Shown here one piece after another: positions 38,759 to 47,737 of a stretch of 64,000 nucleotides of DNA. The translations under genes were made by a program, and so were the position numbers. The notes under the pieces were generated by a model, which worked only from the letters and a program-made list of their open reading frames with translations, did no database searches and was not told where the DNA came from. Where the stretch lies: assembly GCF_003315615.1 (NCBI RefSeq), contig NZ_PDCH01000009.1:1-64000 (forward strand), given 5' to 3'. How positions within the stretch are numbered: position 1 is the stretch's first letter; every line of letters starts with the position of its first letter. The DNA comes from Bifidobacterium xylocopae. GTDB taxonomy: Bacteria > Actinomycetota > Actinomycetes > Actinomycetales > Bifidobacteriaceae.

Positions 38759-38770
38759 CCCCCCCCCCCC
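38759..38770. repeat. C12 homopolymer tract
   Basis: Twelve consecutive C bases in the region between the divergent tmRNA and dtd genes, about 80 bases upstream of the tmRNA 5' end and 137 bases upstream of dtd. It could lie near the tmRNA promoter. Confidence 0.95.
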
Positions 38771-38895
38771 GGCTCAGTGCGCCGATATGGTGCGACAGGT
38801 TGTCTTGGTTGGGCGTTTCTCCGGCATACGTGCCCGACTTCGATATATGCCCCCCTGCTGAAGATCTGCCCCCACAATGGCAGCGGTTCATCCTG

Positions 38896-38901
38896 TAAAC
38901 T
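38896..38901 (+). promoter_or_regulatory. Probable -10 box of dtd (leaderless start)
   Basis: TAAACT ends six bases before ATG 38908. No ribosome binding site is visible, so the message may start at the A of the start codon. Confidence 0.4.
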
Positions 38902-38907
38902 GTCTGC

Positions 38908-39393
38908 ATGAGGATCATCATGCAAAAAGTGTCCCATGCCGACGTGGACGTGGTCGACGATGGAACCGGCCGACCGGACCCGACCTTCGAACCCCGGACA
39001 ATTGATGCCGGACTGGTGCTGCTGGTCGGCGTGGCTGATTCCGACGGGGATGCGCAAGTGGAGTATGCGGCCCGTAAGGTCGCGAACATGCGTATCTTCG
39101 AAGATGAGGCCGGCAAGATGAACCGGTCCGTCCTGGATGTGGGCGGACAGGTGGTTTCGATTTCCCAGTTCACGCTCCTTGCTGACATCAGGAAGGGCAA
39201 TCGGCCCAGTTTTGCTGGTTCGGGAAATCCGGCGCATGCAAAGGCGGTATGGGATCGGTTCAATAAGGCTCTGGCAAGGCATGGGGTGAAGGTGAAGACG
39301 GGGCGGTTCAGGTCGCATATGCGGGTGAGCCTGACCAACGATGGTCCGGTCACAATCGCCCTTGACACCGACCAGCTGATGACTGCCAAGTAG
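38908..39393 (+). CDS. dtd: D-aminoacyl-tRNA deacylase
   Basis: A 161-residue protein of the DTD family. It removes D-amino acids wrongly attached to tRNA and acts in the cytoplasm as a homodimer. The two cross-subunit motifs are present: SQFTLLADIRKGNRP and NDGPVTIALDT (normally NxGPVT). The N-terminus MRIIMQKVSHADVDV is typical. It has no Shine-Dalgarno; a -10 box directly upstream suggests a leaderless mRNA. It is divergent from tmRNA and converges on ftsQ with a terminator between. It could be of special use in this organism, whose wall precursor pathway makes D-Asp. Confidence 0.94.
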   Translation: MRIIMQKVSHADVDVVDDGTGRPDPTFEPRTIDAGLVLLVGVADSDGDAQVEYAARKVANMRIFEDEAGKMNRSVLDVGGQVVSISQFTLLADIRKGNRPSFAGSGNPAHAKAVWDRFNKALARHGVKVKTGRFRSHMRVSLTNDGPVTIALDTDQLMTAK

Positions 39394-39418
39394 CCGATAG
39401 GGCCTGCCGCCCGGTGCA

Positions 39419-39449
39419 GGCAGTGGGCGCGATGAGCCCTCTGACTGCC
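39419..39449. terminator. Bidirectional terminator between dtd and ftsQ
   Basis: GGCAGTGGGC and GCCC-TCTG-ACTGCC form a two-part stem with a short loop, in the 58-base gap between converging genes. This ends the long dcw transcript on one side and dtd on the other. Confidence 0.65.
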
Positions 39450-39451
39450 CC

Positions 39452-40723
39452 CTATTTGATGATGGGTCGCAAAGGCGCGGACACATCGACCTGATGCTTG
39501 TCACCGATTTTTGTTGGGTCGTTGACGATTTTGTCCACGACCGCCATTTTGAGTTTCAGGTCGGATGCGTCCCCCCAGACTATGATGCGTTGGCCGCCAT
39601 CGAGTTCGGTGGTGACGGAGTCCTGCGTCTTGGCGGAGACCTTGGTCACCGCCCGGCGCATGGGTTCAGGCAATGCCGCAAGGATCTTCAAGGCTTGCTT
39701 GACCGCCTGATCCGAGATGCCCTGTTCAAGGGTGCTCACTTCGATCTGCGGTATGCCTTTGGAGGAGGCCCCGACCGCATTGAGTATGCGTCCGTCGCGA
39801 TCCACTGCGGTGATTTTGCCGCTCGCGGCTTTCAGGACCGCAGCCGGTTCCTGGGCTTTGAAATCCACATCCATGCCATGCGGGAAGCGTTTGGAAGCTT
39901 TGGCGGAGGTTACGCCCGGCAGGGCGCTGATCGAGGATTCGATGCCGCCAGTGGAGATGAGGACGAGCGATCGGCCGTCTTCCTTGCGCACGATGTCGGC
40001 GATCTCCTGGTTCGAGACCCACTGGTTGCCGCCGGTGACGTGGATGCGCCCGGCCTGCAGGACCAAGGCGGGCGAGAAGCACAGGAGCCAGGTGAGTCCG
40101 ACGACGAGGGCCAGGCTAAGCAGGCCGATGCCCCAGCGGATCAGGCGGACACGCAGACTGGCCCGTTTCCGTTCCTGAAGGCGGGCTTTGAAGTCCACCA
40201 CCTTGGGTTTGACGAAGACACCCGGTCCCTGCCCATGGCCTGCCATGGTTCGCAGGATGGCATCATCGGACTTGAGTGAGCGGGCATCGACGAAGTCGCC
40301 TGAACCCGACCTGCTGCGGCCGCTGGTGCGCCTGGAACGGTGGGACAGTGCCATTTGGCTACTGCCGGTGGTGGAGCCGACGACAGCGCGAGGTTGGCGG
40401 CTGCGGCGGGCCAGACCCTTGCCGGTCGTCCTGCCGCCGATTTTTCCTGCCTTGCCTGAGGATATGCCGGTGTTTCTGCCTGTGGCCGTGCTGCTCTTCT
40501 TGCGCACCGCCTTCTTCCCGGTGCCCGTTCCGGTACCGGCACTTGCCCCTGCCTGGTTGCCGAGGACCCGGCGGCGACGCTCTTTGGACTGCCGCTGATG
40601 AGTGCGGGCGGCCTCCCCCGGGGTCTTGCGGCCATGGGTTGTGTTGTTCTGGGAGCGCCGGGCGCGGCCTTGTTCGTCACCTTCGCCCGGTGGGGAGCCT
40701 GAACTGGCGATCCGTCGGCTCAT
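39452..40723 (-). CDS. ftsQ: Cell division protein FtsQ with long basic N-terminal tail
   Basis: A 423-residue bitopic membrane protein of the divisome. The membrane helix is at about residues 197-218 (LSLALVVGLTWLLC), followed by the POTRA domain (RIHVTGGNQWVSNQEIADIV) and the FtsQ/DivIB region ending in APLRPIIK. FtsQ links FtsL/FtsB and FtsW/FtsI at the septum. The cytoplasmic tail before the helix is about 195 residues, very basic and low in complexity (Gly/Thr/Ser/Arg/Lys), much longer than in E. coli. The start overlaps the murC stop by four bases. It is the last gene of the dcw transcript; no ftsZ follows in this window. Confidence 0.92.
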   Translation of the reverse strand: MSRRIASSGSPPGEGDEQGRARRSQNNTTHGRKTPGEAARTHQRQSKERRRRVLGNQAGASAGTGTGTGKKAVRKKSSTATGRNTGISSGKAGKIGGRTTGKGLARRSRQPRAVVGSTTGSSQMALSHRSRRTSGRSRSGSGDFVDARSLKSDDAILRTMAGHGQGPGVFVKPKVVDFKARLQERKRASLRVRLIRWGIGLLSLALVVGLTWLLCFSPALVLQAGRIHVTGGNQWVSNQEIADIVRKEDGRSLVLISTGGIESSISALPGVTSAKASKRFPHGMDVDFKAQEPAAVLKAASGKITAVDRDGRILNAVGASSKGIPQIEVSTLEQGISDQAVKQALKILAALPEPMRRAVTKVSAKTQDSVTTELDGGQRIIVWGDASDLKLKMAVVDKIVNDPTKIGDKHQVDVSAPLRPIIK

Positions 40724-42360
40724 GCCCGGCTGACCCCGCCACCGGCCGTTCCTGTGGCCAGTTCCCGCAGGATGACCGGCCCCATGCGCGTCACGTCGCC
40801 GGCACCGACAGTCAGGATCACATCGCCCGACTGGGCCCGGTCGACCAGCTTGCGGGCCGCGGTTTCCATGTCCGGCACGGCCTCAATTCGAGCGCCGGCC
40901 TGCGCGTCCGAGGCCTCGACGATGGTGGCCGGCCCAATCCCCGGGTAGTCCTCCTGGCGTTCGCGGGCCGGATAGATGCCGGTGACCACCACGTCGTCGG
41001 CCGCAGCCAAGGCCCAGGCGAATTGTCCAGCGAAGAACTTGGTGCGCGAGTACAGGTGGGGCTGGAAGAGCACATGCAGGCCCGCGTCCGGGTAGCGACG
41101 GCGGGCCGCGGCCAACAGAGCAGTGATTTCCGTGGGATGGTGGGCGTAGTCGTCCACCACCGTGACGCCCCGCTCTTTGCCCTTGAGGTCGAAGCGACGG
41201 GTGGCTCCCAGGAAGGATCCGGCCGCACTGGCGGCCTCGGCCGGTTCCATACCCAGCAGGACAGCTGCGATGATGGCGGCACTGGCATTGCGGGCGTTGT
41301 GCAGGCCGGGGACCTCCAGTTCAACCGGCAGGCTCAAGGGAATCGCACTCACGCGATCCGCATCCCCGCCTGCCTGTACATGCGCCTGGGCGACCAGCTC
41401 TGCCGGTAGGTCCAGGGTGAAGCGCTCAGTCCCGGAGCCGGCGCTCTCGGACTCGGATTCGATCCGGACAACCTGGGCCCAGGAGTCCCAGCCGGCCCGG
41501 TCAATGGTGTCCTCGCCTGCGGTGGTGTATACCACAACTCGGGCAGGGCAGTCACCACGGAGCCTGGCCAGGAGGGCTCGGGCGCCCTCGTCGTCACCGC
41601 AGACCACGACCCATCCGCCGGCGTGGCGGGCATGCTCGGCGAAGGCGGCACGGAAGGCGCCGGCACTGCCATAGTGATCCAGGTGGTCGGCCTCCACGTT
41701 GGTGATCAGCGCTATCCGGGGCCTGTACTTTTCGAAGGAGCCGTCCGACTCGTCCGCCTCGGCGACCAGGACTTTGCCTGAGCCCAGGTGTCCGCCATCC
41801 CGCGCACCCTCGGGGGTCTGGATGGAGCCGCCCACAGCGAAGGAGGGATCAGCCAGAGGCCCACGTCCGGCGGTGGAGAGGATGTGGGACAGCATGGCGC
41901 TGGTGGTGGTCTTGCCGTGGGCACCAGCCACCGTGACACCGATGCGTGAGGCCAGGAGGAGGGCAAGGATGTCCGAGCGGTGGGCCAGGAGGGAGCCCTG
42001 GGCGCGGGCGGCTCCGATCTCGGGGTTGTCGGGCTTGATGGCGGACGACCACACGACGGTCCGCGCACCCTTGACGTTCTCTGCGGCCTGCCCGATCGCG
42101 ACGGGGATGCCGGCGGCCTCCAGCTCGTGGGTCTTGGCCGAGGCCTGCCGGTCGGATCCGGTCACATCCACACCCGCCTGTTTGAGCATCAGGGCCAGGA
42201 CGCTCATGCCCGCACCGCCCACACCGATGAAATGGGTCCGACCCAGACTGGACAGGGGTCTGCCGCCAGGGCCGAACGCCTGGGCTGTGGGATCGAGCGG
42301 CGCGGGGCTGGTGGACTGTTGGGACAAAGCGCATCTCCTCATCATCATGACTTCATCCAT
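40720..42360 (-). CDS. murC: UDP-N-acetylmuramate-L-alanine ligase
   Basis: A 546-residue Mur ligase that adds L-Ala to UDP-MurNAc in the cytoplasm. FIGVGGAGMSVLALMLKQAG is the N-terminal Rossmann motif; VTVAGAHGKTTTSAML is the ATP P-loop; EADESDGSF and ITNVEADHLDHYG follow; VDDYAHHPTEI and LFQPHLYSRTK mark domain 3. The protein is longer than usual because of serine/glutamate-rich loops (IESESESAGSGTE). The start is uncertain: ATG 42360 is the first, but AGGAG just upstream of a TTG inside the frame (LSQQSTSPAP) could be the true site. It overlaps ftsQ by four bases. Confidence 0.95.
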   Translation of the reverse strand: MDEVMMMRRCALSQQSTSPAPLDPTAQAFGPGGRPLSSLGRTHFIGVGGAGMSVLALMLKQAGVDVTGSDRQASAKTHELEAAGIPVAIGQAAENVKGARTVVWSSAIKPDNPEIGAARAQGSLLAHRSDILALLLASRIGVTVAGAHGKTTTSAMLSHILSTAGRGPLADPSFAVGGSIQTPEGARDGGHLGSGKVLVAEADESDGSFEKYRPRIALITNVEADHLDHYGSAGAFRAAFAEHARHAGGWVVVCGDDEGARALLARLRGDCPARVVVYTTAGEDTIDRAGWDSWAQVVRIESESESAGSGTERFTLDLPAELVAQAHVQAGGDADRVSAIPLSLPVELEVPGLHNARNASAAIIAAVLLGMEPAEAASAAGSFLGATRRFDLKGKERGVTVVDDYAHHPTEITALLAAARRRYPDAGLHVLFQPHLYSRTKFFAGQFAWALAAADDVVVTGIYPARERQEDYPGIGPATIVEASDAQAGARIEAVPDMETAARKLVDRAQSGDVILTVGAGDVTRMGPVILRELATGTAGGGVSRA

Positions 42361-42472
42361 TATGCACGCCTGCCCGGTTTTTCGTCAGCCCTTCCCTGGC
42401 CTTCCGCCAGGAACGCACACAAGCGACGCGCCCGGCTCCCGGCACTGCCGAGGCTTCCTGGACTTCGAACCT

Positions 42473-43657
42473 TCAGTCGCGAGCGTCAGACAGTTCCAGG
42501 ACACGGCTGGCCATGGTCTGCGCCGCATCGCGGATGCCATAGGACCAGGAGGCCCTTCCCATGGCGGCCAACCGGTCGCGGTCGGCTATGAGGGCGGGGA
42601 CCTGGGCGGACACCCACTCCTCCGTCAGTTCGCTGTCGGCAATCATGATGCCCCCACCGGTCTGGACGACCGGCTGGGCGTTGAAGCGCTGCTCCCCGTT
42701 GCCGATAGGCAGGGGGACGTAGACGGCCGGCAGGCCCAAGGCCGTCAGTTCGCTGACCGTGCCGGCGCCGGAACGGCAGATGACCAGGTCGGCGCAGGCG
42801 AAGGCCAGATCGATGCGCTCCAGGTAGGCAGCAATATGGTAGTCGCCCTGACCGGCATGGGCCTGGTCCAGGTCGTTGACCGCTTCCTGACCTACTAGGC
42901 GGGTGACCACTTCCTGCACGTCGTCGGACTTGCCCTTGCCTGTCAGATGCACCACCTGGGCCACATCCAGCAGGACCTCGGCAGACCTGGCTACGGCCTT
43001 GTTGAGGCTTGCCGCCCCCAGGGAGCCGCCGGTGACCACCAGTACCGGACGGTCGGGGTCCAGACCAAGCTGTTCCGCGGCCTGTCGGCGGGTCCGGTCG
43101 CGGGACCGCACCTGCTGCGCGCACAGGTCGGCGATGGCGGGACGTAGGGGCAGACCCACCCGCTCAACCCGGGCGCCGTGCCGGGGTTTGAGGCCGGTGT
43201 TCTCGTAGGCGGTGCCGATGTAGTCGGCCCAACGGGCGCCCAGTTTGTTCGCCATGCCTGCCCTGGCGTTCTGCTCGTGCAGGGCCAGGGGCAGCCCCAA
43301 CCGACGGGCTGCCCGGTAGGCTGGGGCTGACGCGTAGCCGCCGAAACCGACGACTACGTCGGCCTGTCTGGCTTGGAGAATCTCCTTGGTATGGGCCACC
43401 TGCCGCCGCCAGCGGCTTGGGAAGCGCAGGGCCTGGGCGTTGGGCCTACGGGGAAAGGGAAGCTTGTCGATTGTGTCCAGCGCCAGGCCGGCCTGGGGCA
43501 CCAGTCGGTCCTCCAAGCCCACGGCAGTGCCGATGACCGACACCCGCGCACAGGGACGCTGCGCCTTGATGGCGGCGGCGACCGCGAGCAGGGGGTTCAC
43601 ATGCCCTGCTGTACCGCCCCCGGCCAGTACCACATGGACCGCTGCCTTCACACTCAT
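42473..43657 (-). CDS. murG: UDP-GlcNAc transferase MurG
   Basis: A 394-residue GT28 glycosyltransferase. It adds GlcNAc to lipid I at the inner face of the membrane, giving lipid [22 protein letters not shown] is the first glycine-rich loop; [20 protein letters not shown] the second; [20 protein letters not shown] carries the conserved [21 protein letters not shown] and [20 protein letters not shown] bind UDP-GlcNAc. I chose ATG 43657 with GAGGAG just upstream; an in-frame start at 43693 would add 12 unrelated residues. It stands between ftsW and murC in the cluster. Confidence 0.96.
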   Translation of the reverse strand: MSVKAAVHVVLAGGGTAGHVNPLLAVAAAIKAQRPCARVSVIGTAVGLEDRLVPQAGLALDTIDKLPFPRRPNAQALRFPSRWRRQVAHTKEILQARQADVVVGFGGYASAPAYRAARRLGLPLALHEQNARAGMANKLGARWADYIGTAYENTGLKPRHGARVERVGLPLRPAIADLCAQQVRSRDRTRRQAAEQLGLDPDRPVLVVTGGSLGAASLNKAVARSAEVLLDVAQVVHLTGKGKSDDVQEVVTRLVGQEAVNDLDQAHAGQGDYHIAAYLERIDLAFACADLVICRSGAGTVSELTALGLPAVYVPLPIGNGEQRFNAQPVVQTGGGIMIADSELTEEWVSAQVPALIADRDRLAAMGRASWSYGIRDAAQTMASRVLELSDARD

Positions 43658-43738
43658 GACGCTCCTCAAGATCAGGTTTCCAGCTCCGAGCATAGCCCGA
43701 CGGCTGACGAACGAAGCAGGCGAAGGAACGGACCGCGG

Positions 43739-45163
43739 TCAGATGTGTGCCGAGGCGGCCTTGATGTCGGGGTGGGTCCGCATCATCGGCACCGCTACCC
43801 CAGCGGCCGCCAGACACAGGACGAGGGCCGTACCGCCAGCGGATACGAACGGCAGAGGAAGGCCCATGACCGGCAGAAGACCCAGGACCACACAGATGTT
43901 GATGAGGGCCTGGCCGACGATCCAGGATGCCAGGCAGACCAAGACCATGCGGGCGTAGCTGTCGGGCGTGGTCAGCGCAACGCGCAGCATGCACCAGCCC
44001 ACCACCACGAAGGCCAGGATGACCAGGACGGCGCCGATGAAGCCCATCTCCTCGCCGATCACCGCGAAGATGAAATCGTTGTGGGCCTCGGGTAGGTAGT
44101 TCCATTTCTCACGCGAGTTGCCCAGCCCAACGCCGGTCAGGCCACCGGAGGCCATGGCGTACAGGCCGTGGACCGATTGGTAGCATACGCCCTGCAGGTC
44201 GTCGGACGAGCACTTGCCGTAGGCTGCCATGATGCGCTGCATGCGGTTGCCATGGCCCAGGACGAAGAAGCCGATGATGCCCGCCAGTCCGGCCACAGCG
44301 GCGCTCAGGAACCATTTGAGTGGGAATCCGGAAAGGAAAAAGGCGACCAGACCGATGATGACGACGATCATGGCGGTGCCCAGGTCCTTGCCCATCATGA
44401 TCAGGATGAAGGATACTGCGAAGCCTGCGGCTGGCTTCCGGTAGGCTTTGAGACCCTCTCCCTGCCGGCTGTGCTCACCCGCGTCCAGCAGGGAGCCGGG
44501 CATCCAGACGCATAGGGCAAGCTTGAGGACCTCGGCCGGCTGCAGGGAGAAGCCGCCGATGAAAATCCAGCCTGCATTGCCGCCTGCGGCGCGTCCCAAG
44601 GGGGTGAAGGTGAGCAGCTGAAGGAAAAGTCCGAAGCCCAGAATGCCGAAGCTGATGGAACGGTACTTGTCGGCTGGCAGGCGCAAGGCGACAGCAGCGA
44701 CAGCAAAACCGCCCATGCAGAAGCCGGTCTGTCGGATGGCCTGGGTCCAGGGCGACTGCCCCTGGGCCACCATATCGACGGCCGAGCTTGAGAAAACCAT
44801 CATCAGGCCGAAGACGGCCAGGGCGACGACCGCTGTGATGAAGCCGTAGTAACACCACAGTGGGTTGAGCAGGGCCCTGATGCCCTGGTAGGAGACCGCT
44901 GGGCGGGCGGGGGTCTGGGAGGCCTTTGACGATCTGGATGCCGTGGATCGTTGGGATGCCTTGGCCTTAGCTGCCCTGGATGGTTCAGCCGTCTTGGTCA
45001 CCCTGGGCACATGGTCCGAGGATGCTGCGGATCTGCCGTGCCGACGGACCGGCTCGCCCTCCCGGCGCGTCTTGCCCTGGCCCTGAACCCTACCGCGGTC
45101 CTGGGCGGTGACGGTGGGGCGTTTCAAGTGCCCTGCCCACAGGTCAGACAGCCGCATGGCCAT
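43739..45163 (-). CDS. ftsW: Lipid II polymerase FtsW
   Basis: A 474-residue SEDS-family membrane protein with ten hydrophobic segments that polymerises lipid II at the septum with the transpeptidase Fts[21 protein letters not shown] holds the conserved QPAE motif; [17 protein letters not shown] follows; [20 protein letters not shown] and [20 protein letters not shown] are further signatures. The N-terminal 80 residues are basic and disordered ([20 protein letters not shown]). The start overlaps the murD end by 20 bases, so translation is probably coupled. Two ATG codons near the start (45163, 45157) are possible. Confidence 0.95.
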   Translation of the reverse strand: MAMRLSDLWAGHLKRPTVTAQDRGRVQGQGKTRREGEPVRRHGRSAASSDHVPRVTKTAEPSRAAKAKASQRSTASRSSKASQTPARPAVSYQGIRALLNPLWCYYGFITAVVALAVFGLMMVFSSSAVDMVAQGQSPWTQAIRQTGFCMGGFAVAAVALRLPADKYRSISFGILGFGLFLQLLTFTPLGRAAGGNAGWIFIGGFSLQPAEVLKLALCVWMPGSLLDAGEHSRQGEGLKAYRKPAAGFAVSFILIMMGKDLGTAMIVVIIGLVAFFLSGFPLKWFLSAAVAGLAGIIGFFVLGHGNRMQRIMAAYGKCSSDDLQGVCYQSVHGLYAMASGGLTGVGLGNSREKWNYLPEAHNDFIFAVIGEEMGFIGAVLVILAFVVVGWCMLRVALTTPDSYARMVLVCLASWIVGQALINICVVLGLLPVMGLPLPFVSAGGTALVLCLAAAGVAVPMMRTHPDIKAASAHI

Positions 45164-46574
45164 CCACCCATACGGCCGCCTGGCGGGCGAAGGCCTTACC
45201 TCGATCGGCGTAGGACCTGAACTGGTCCATTGAAGCGCAGGCCGGAGCCAGGAGGACCACCTGTCCGGGCTGGGCGTACTCCCCCGCAGCCCGCACGGCC
45301 CGTTCCATGACCGTATCCGCCGGCTTGGGCTCCACCCGGGTGACCGGCACCTGTGGGGCTTGGGAGGACAGTGCCTCCATGATGGGTTCGGGATCCTGGC
45401 CGATCACGACCACTGCGGCCAGGCAATCGGCCTGGGAGGCGACCAGCTCATCGAAACGGGTGCCTTTGGCCAGCCCCCCGGCGATCCAGATCACGGATCC
45501 GGGTCGGTAGCTGGACAGGGAAGCTCGTGCGGCATGCGCGTTGGTGGCCTTTGAATCATCCACGAATCGGATGGCATCCGATCCGGTCCCAAGCTGGGTC
45601 ACGGTCTCGATCCGGTGGTCACCGGGCCGGAATGCGGCCATGGCCCCGACGGCGTCAGCCCGGTCAGCCCCGGCCCCCAAGGCAAGGGCGAAAGCGCAGA
45701 GGGCATCCGCCAACAGATGGGGGTAGACGCTGCCGTCCGGCTCGCTCAGTCCGGCCAGGTCGCTCAGGGGAGCTATGCGCTCCTCCTGCCCGACGGGACC
45801 GCCCGACACGCCACTCAGGTCGATGATCCAACCGTCACGTACACCGATCTGACCGGGGGCGGGCCTTCCAAGGGTGAACCCAACCTTCAAACAGCCGGTG
45901 ACGGGACGAGCTGCGTCGGCGATGGCCGATACCTGTCGATCGTCCGCGTTGTAGACCAGGGCCCGCTGGACGCCATGGTAGATCTTGGCTTTATCGGCGG
46001 CGTAGGCTTCGAAGCCCCCATGCCAGTCCAGGTGGTCGGCGGCCAGGTTGGTGATGGCCGCGCAAGCCAGGGACAGTGAATCGGTGAAGTGGAGCTGGAA
46101 GGAGCTCAACTCCACGCACAGCACGTCGTGGGCCGGATCCAGAACGGCCTGTGAGACGGCCTTGCCGATGTTGCCGACGGCCGGCGCATCGAACCCGGAT
46201 GCGGTCATCATGGCGGATGTCATCTGAGTGGTGGAGGTCTTGCCGTTGGTCCCGGTGATGCCAATCCAGGGTGCCGGCCGGCCTGTGCGGGCCGCGCGCG
46301 CACGCAGCGCCCAGGCCAGCTCAACCTCGCTGACCACCGGTATGCCGGCCTGCCGGGCATGCAGGATGAAGGGTGTTCTGGGGTTGAAGACCGGAGAGGC
46401 CATGACCAGGTCCACCTGATTCCAGTCCACCTGATCGAAAGAGTGCAGGTCAGCGGCCGCCGAGTGCTCATCCACGCTCGTCACGCTCTTCGCATGCCCC
46501 TGGAGGGCTTGCACCGCACTGCGACCGGAGACGCCCAACCCCGCCACCAGGACACGCTTACCGTTGACATCCAT
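45144..46574 (-). CDS. murD: UDP-MurNAc-L-alanine-D-glutamate ligase
   Basis: A 476-residue Mur ligase that adds D-Glu to UDP-MurNAc-L-Ala. [20 protein letters not shown] is the N-terminal motif; [20 protein letters not shown] is the P-loop; [16 protein letters not shown] and [18 protein letters not shown] follow; [20 protein letters not shown] and [15 protein letters not shown] mark the C-terminal domain. I placed the start at ATG 46574, nine bases after AAGGAG; another ATG at 46583 abuts that site and is unlikely. The 3' end overlaps ftsW. Confidence 0.96.
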   Translation of the reverse strand: MDVNGKRVLVAGLGVSGRSAVQALQGHAKSVTSVDEHSAAADLHSFDQVDWNQVDLVMASPVFNPRTPFILHARQAGIPVVSEVELAWALRARAARTGRPAPWIGITGTNGKTSTTQMTSAMMTASGFDAPAVGNIGKAVSQAVLDPAHDVLCVELSSFQLHFTDSLSLACAAITNLAADHLDWHGGFEAYAADKAKIYHGVQRALVYNADDRQVSAIADAARPVTGCLKVGFTLGRPAPGQIGVRDGWIIDLSGVSGGPVGQEERIAPLSDLAGLSEPDGSVYPHLLADALCAFALALGAGADRADAVGAMAAFRPGDHRIETVTQLGTGSDAIRFVDDSKATNAHAARASLSSYRPGSVIWIAGGLAKGTRFDELVASQADCLAAVVVIGQDPEPIMEALSSQAPQVPVTRVEPKPADTVMERAVRAAGEYAQPGQVVLLAPACASMDQFRSYADRGKAFARQAAVWVDGHAAV

Positions 46575-46633
46575 CTGACACATCTCCTTGCGTATAACTG
46601 GACTCGTCAATCACCCACTGCGCCTGGCGGGTC

Positions 46634-47737
46634 TTACAGCGGCAGGCCGGAACGGGCCAGCCAATCGGCGTAGAAGAGCACCAGGGCCATAAGGACGAAG
46701 ATGAGCTCGATCAGCCAGAATCTGACAACGACCTTGGATTCCTGCCAACCCAGGAGCTCGAAGTGGTGGTGGATGGGTGCCATTTTGAAGACCCGCCTGT
46801 GCGTCATCTTGAAGCAGCCCACCTGTATCACATCGGATGCGGTCTCCATAACGAACAGGCCACCCAGTATGACGGCCAACAGCTCGGTGTGGGTGGCTAT
46901 CGACAGGGCGGAGAAGAGGCCGCCCAGGGCCAGCGAACCGGTGTCTCCCATGAATATGGAGGCCGGGTTGGTGTTGTACCACAGGAAACCGAAGCAGGCG
47001 ACGGCCGCACAGCAGGCGATGATGGTCAGGTCCAGGGGGTCGGAGACCGCATAGGAGTGACCTGCATGATTGGCGCCCTTCAGGTGGTAGGACTCCCAGA
47101 AGGCTATCAGGGCATAGCCGGTGAAGGCGATCATGGACGAACCGGAGGCCAATCCATCCAGCCCATCCGTCAGGTTGAAGGCATTGCTCCAGGCGGTCAT
47201 GAGCAGGTTGACCCATAGGACGAAGAGGATGATGGCCACGGATCGCCCGGCGAATTCGAATGATACGACAGGACGCTCCACGAAGGATACGCCGGCCTGG
47301 GCCGAGTGGAAGCCCGTCTTGGTGGGCAGCAGGAGGGCCAGGACCGCATAGACCGTCGCGAAGATGAACTGGCCGATGAATTTTGCTGAGACCGACAGGC
47401 CCAGGTTCTGCTTCTTGCGTACCTTGGCGAAGTCGTCCACGAAGCCGAGCAGACCCATCGAGAGCATGGCGAACAGGACCAGCATGGCGGACAGGGAAGG
47501 CATGTCGCCTCGTGAGATGTAACGGTAGAGGGCAGAGGCGCACCAGCCCAGCACAATCGCCAGGTTGATAATCAGTCCGCCCATGGTGGGCGTCCCGCGT
47601 TTGACCAGATGCGATTGGGGACCGTCCTGTCGGATGTACTGCCCATAGTGCCGTCTATGGAGCAGACGCACAAGTAACGGCGTGCCTACGAAGGTGACGA
47701 CAAGGGAGACGACAATGCCTATGATCAGGGAAATCAC
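46634..47737 (-). CDS. mraY: Phospho-MurNAc-pentapeptide translocase MraY
   Basis: A 367-residue membrane enzyme with ten hydrophobic segments that transfers phospho-MurNAc-pentapeptide to undecaprenyl phosphate, forming lipid I. RQDGPQSHLVKRGTPTMGGL, MGLLGFVDDFAKVRKKQN (catalytic Asp pair), AFNLTDGLDGLASGSSMIAF and ASIFMGDTGSLALGGL are signature regions; the APIHHHFELLGWQE histidine loop completes the site. The start is GTG 47737: GGAG lies eight bases upstream and GTGA overlaps the murF stop by four bases. A longer reading from ATG 47767 is possible but would lie deeper in murF. Confidence 0.96.
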   Translation of the reverse strand: MISLIIGIVVSLVVTFVGTPLLVRLLHRRHYGQYIRQDGPQSHLVKRGTPTMGGLIINLAIVLGWCASALYRYISRGDMPSLSAMLVLFAMLSMGLLGFVDDFAKVRKKQNLGLSVSAKFIGQFIFATVYAVLALLLPTKTGFHSAQAGVSFVERPVVSFEFAGRSVAIILFVLWVNLLMTAWSNAFNLTDGLDGLASGSSMIAFTGYALIAFWESYHLKGANHAGHSYAVSDPLDLTIIACCAAVACFGFLWYNTNPASIFMGDTGSLALGGLFSALSIATHTELLAVILGGLFVMETASDVIQVGCFKMTHRRVFKMAPIHHHFELLGWQESKVVVRFWLIELIFVLMALVLFYADWLARSGLPL

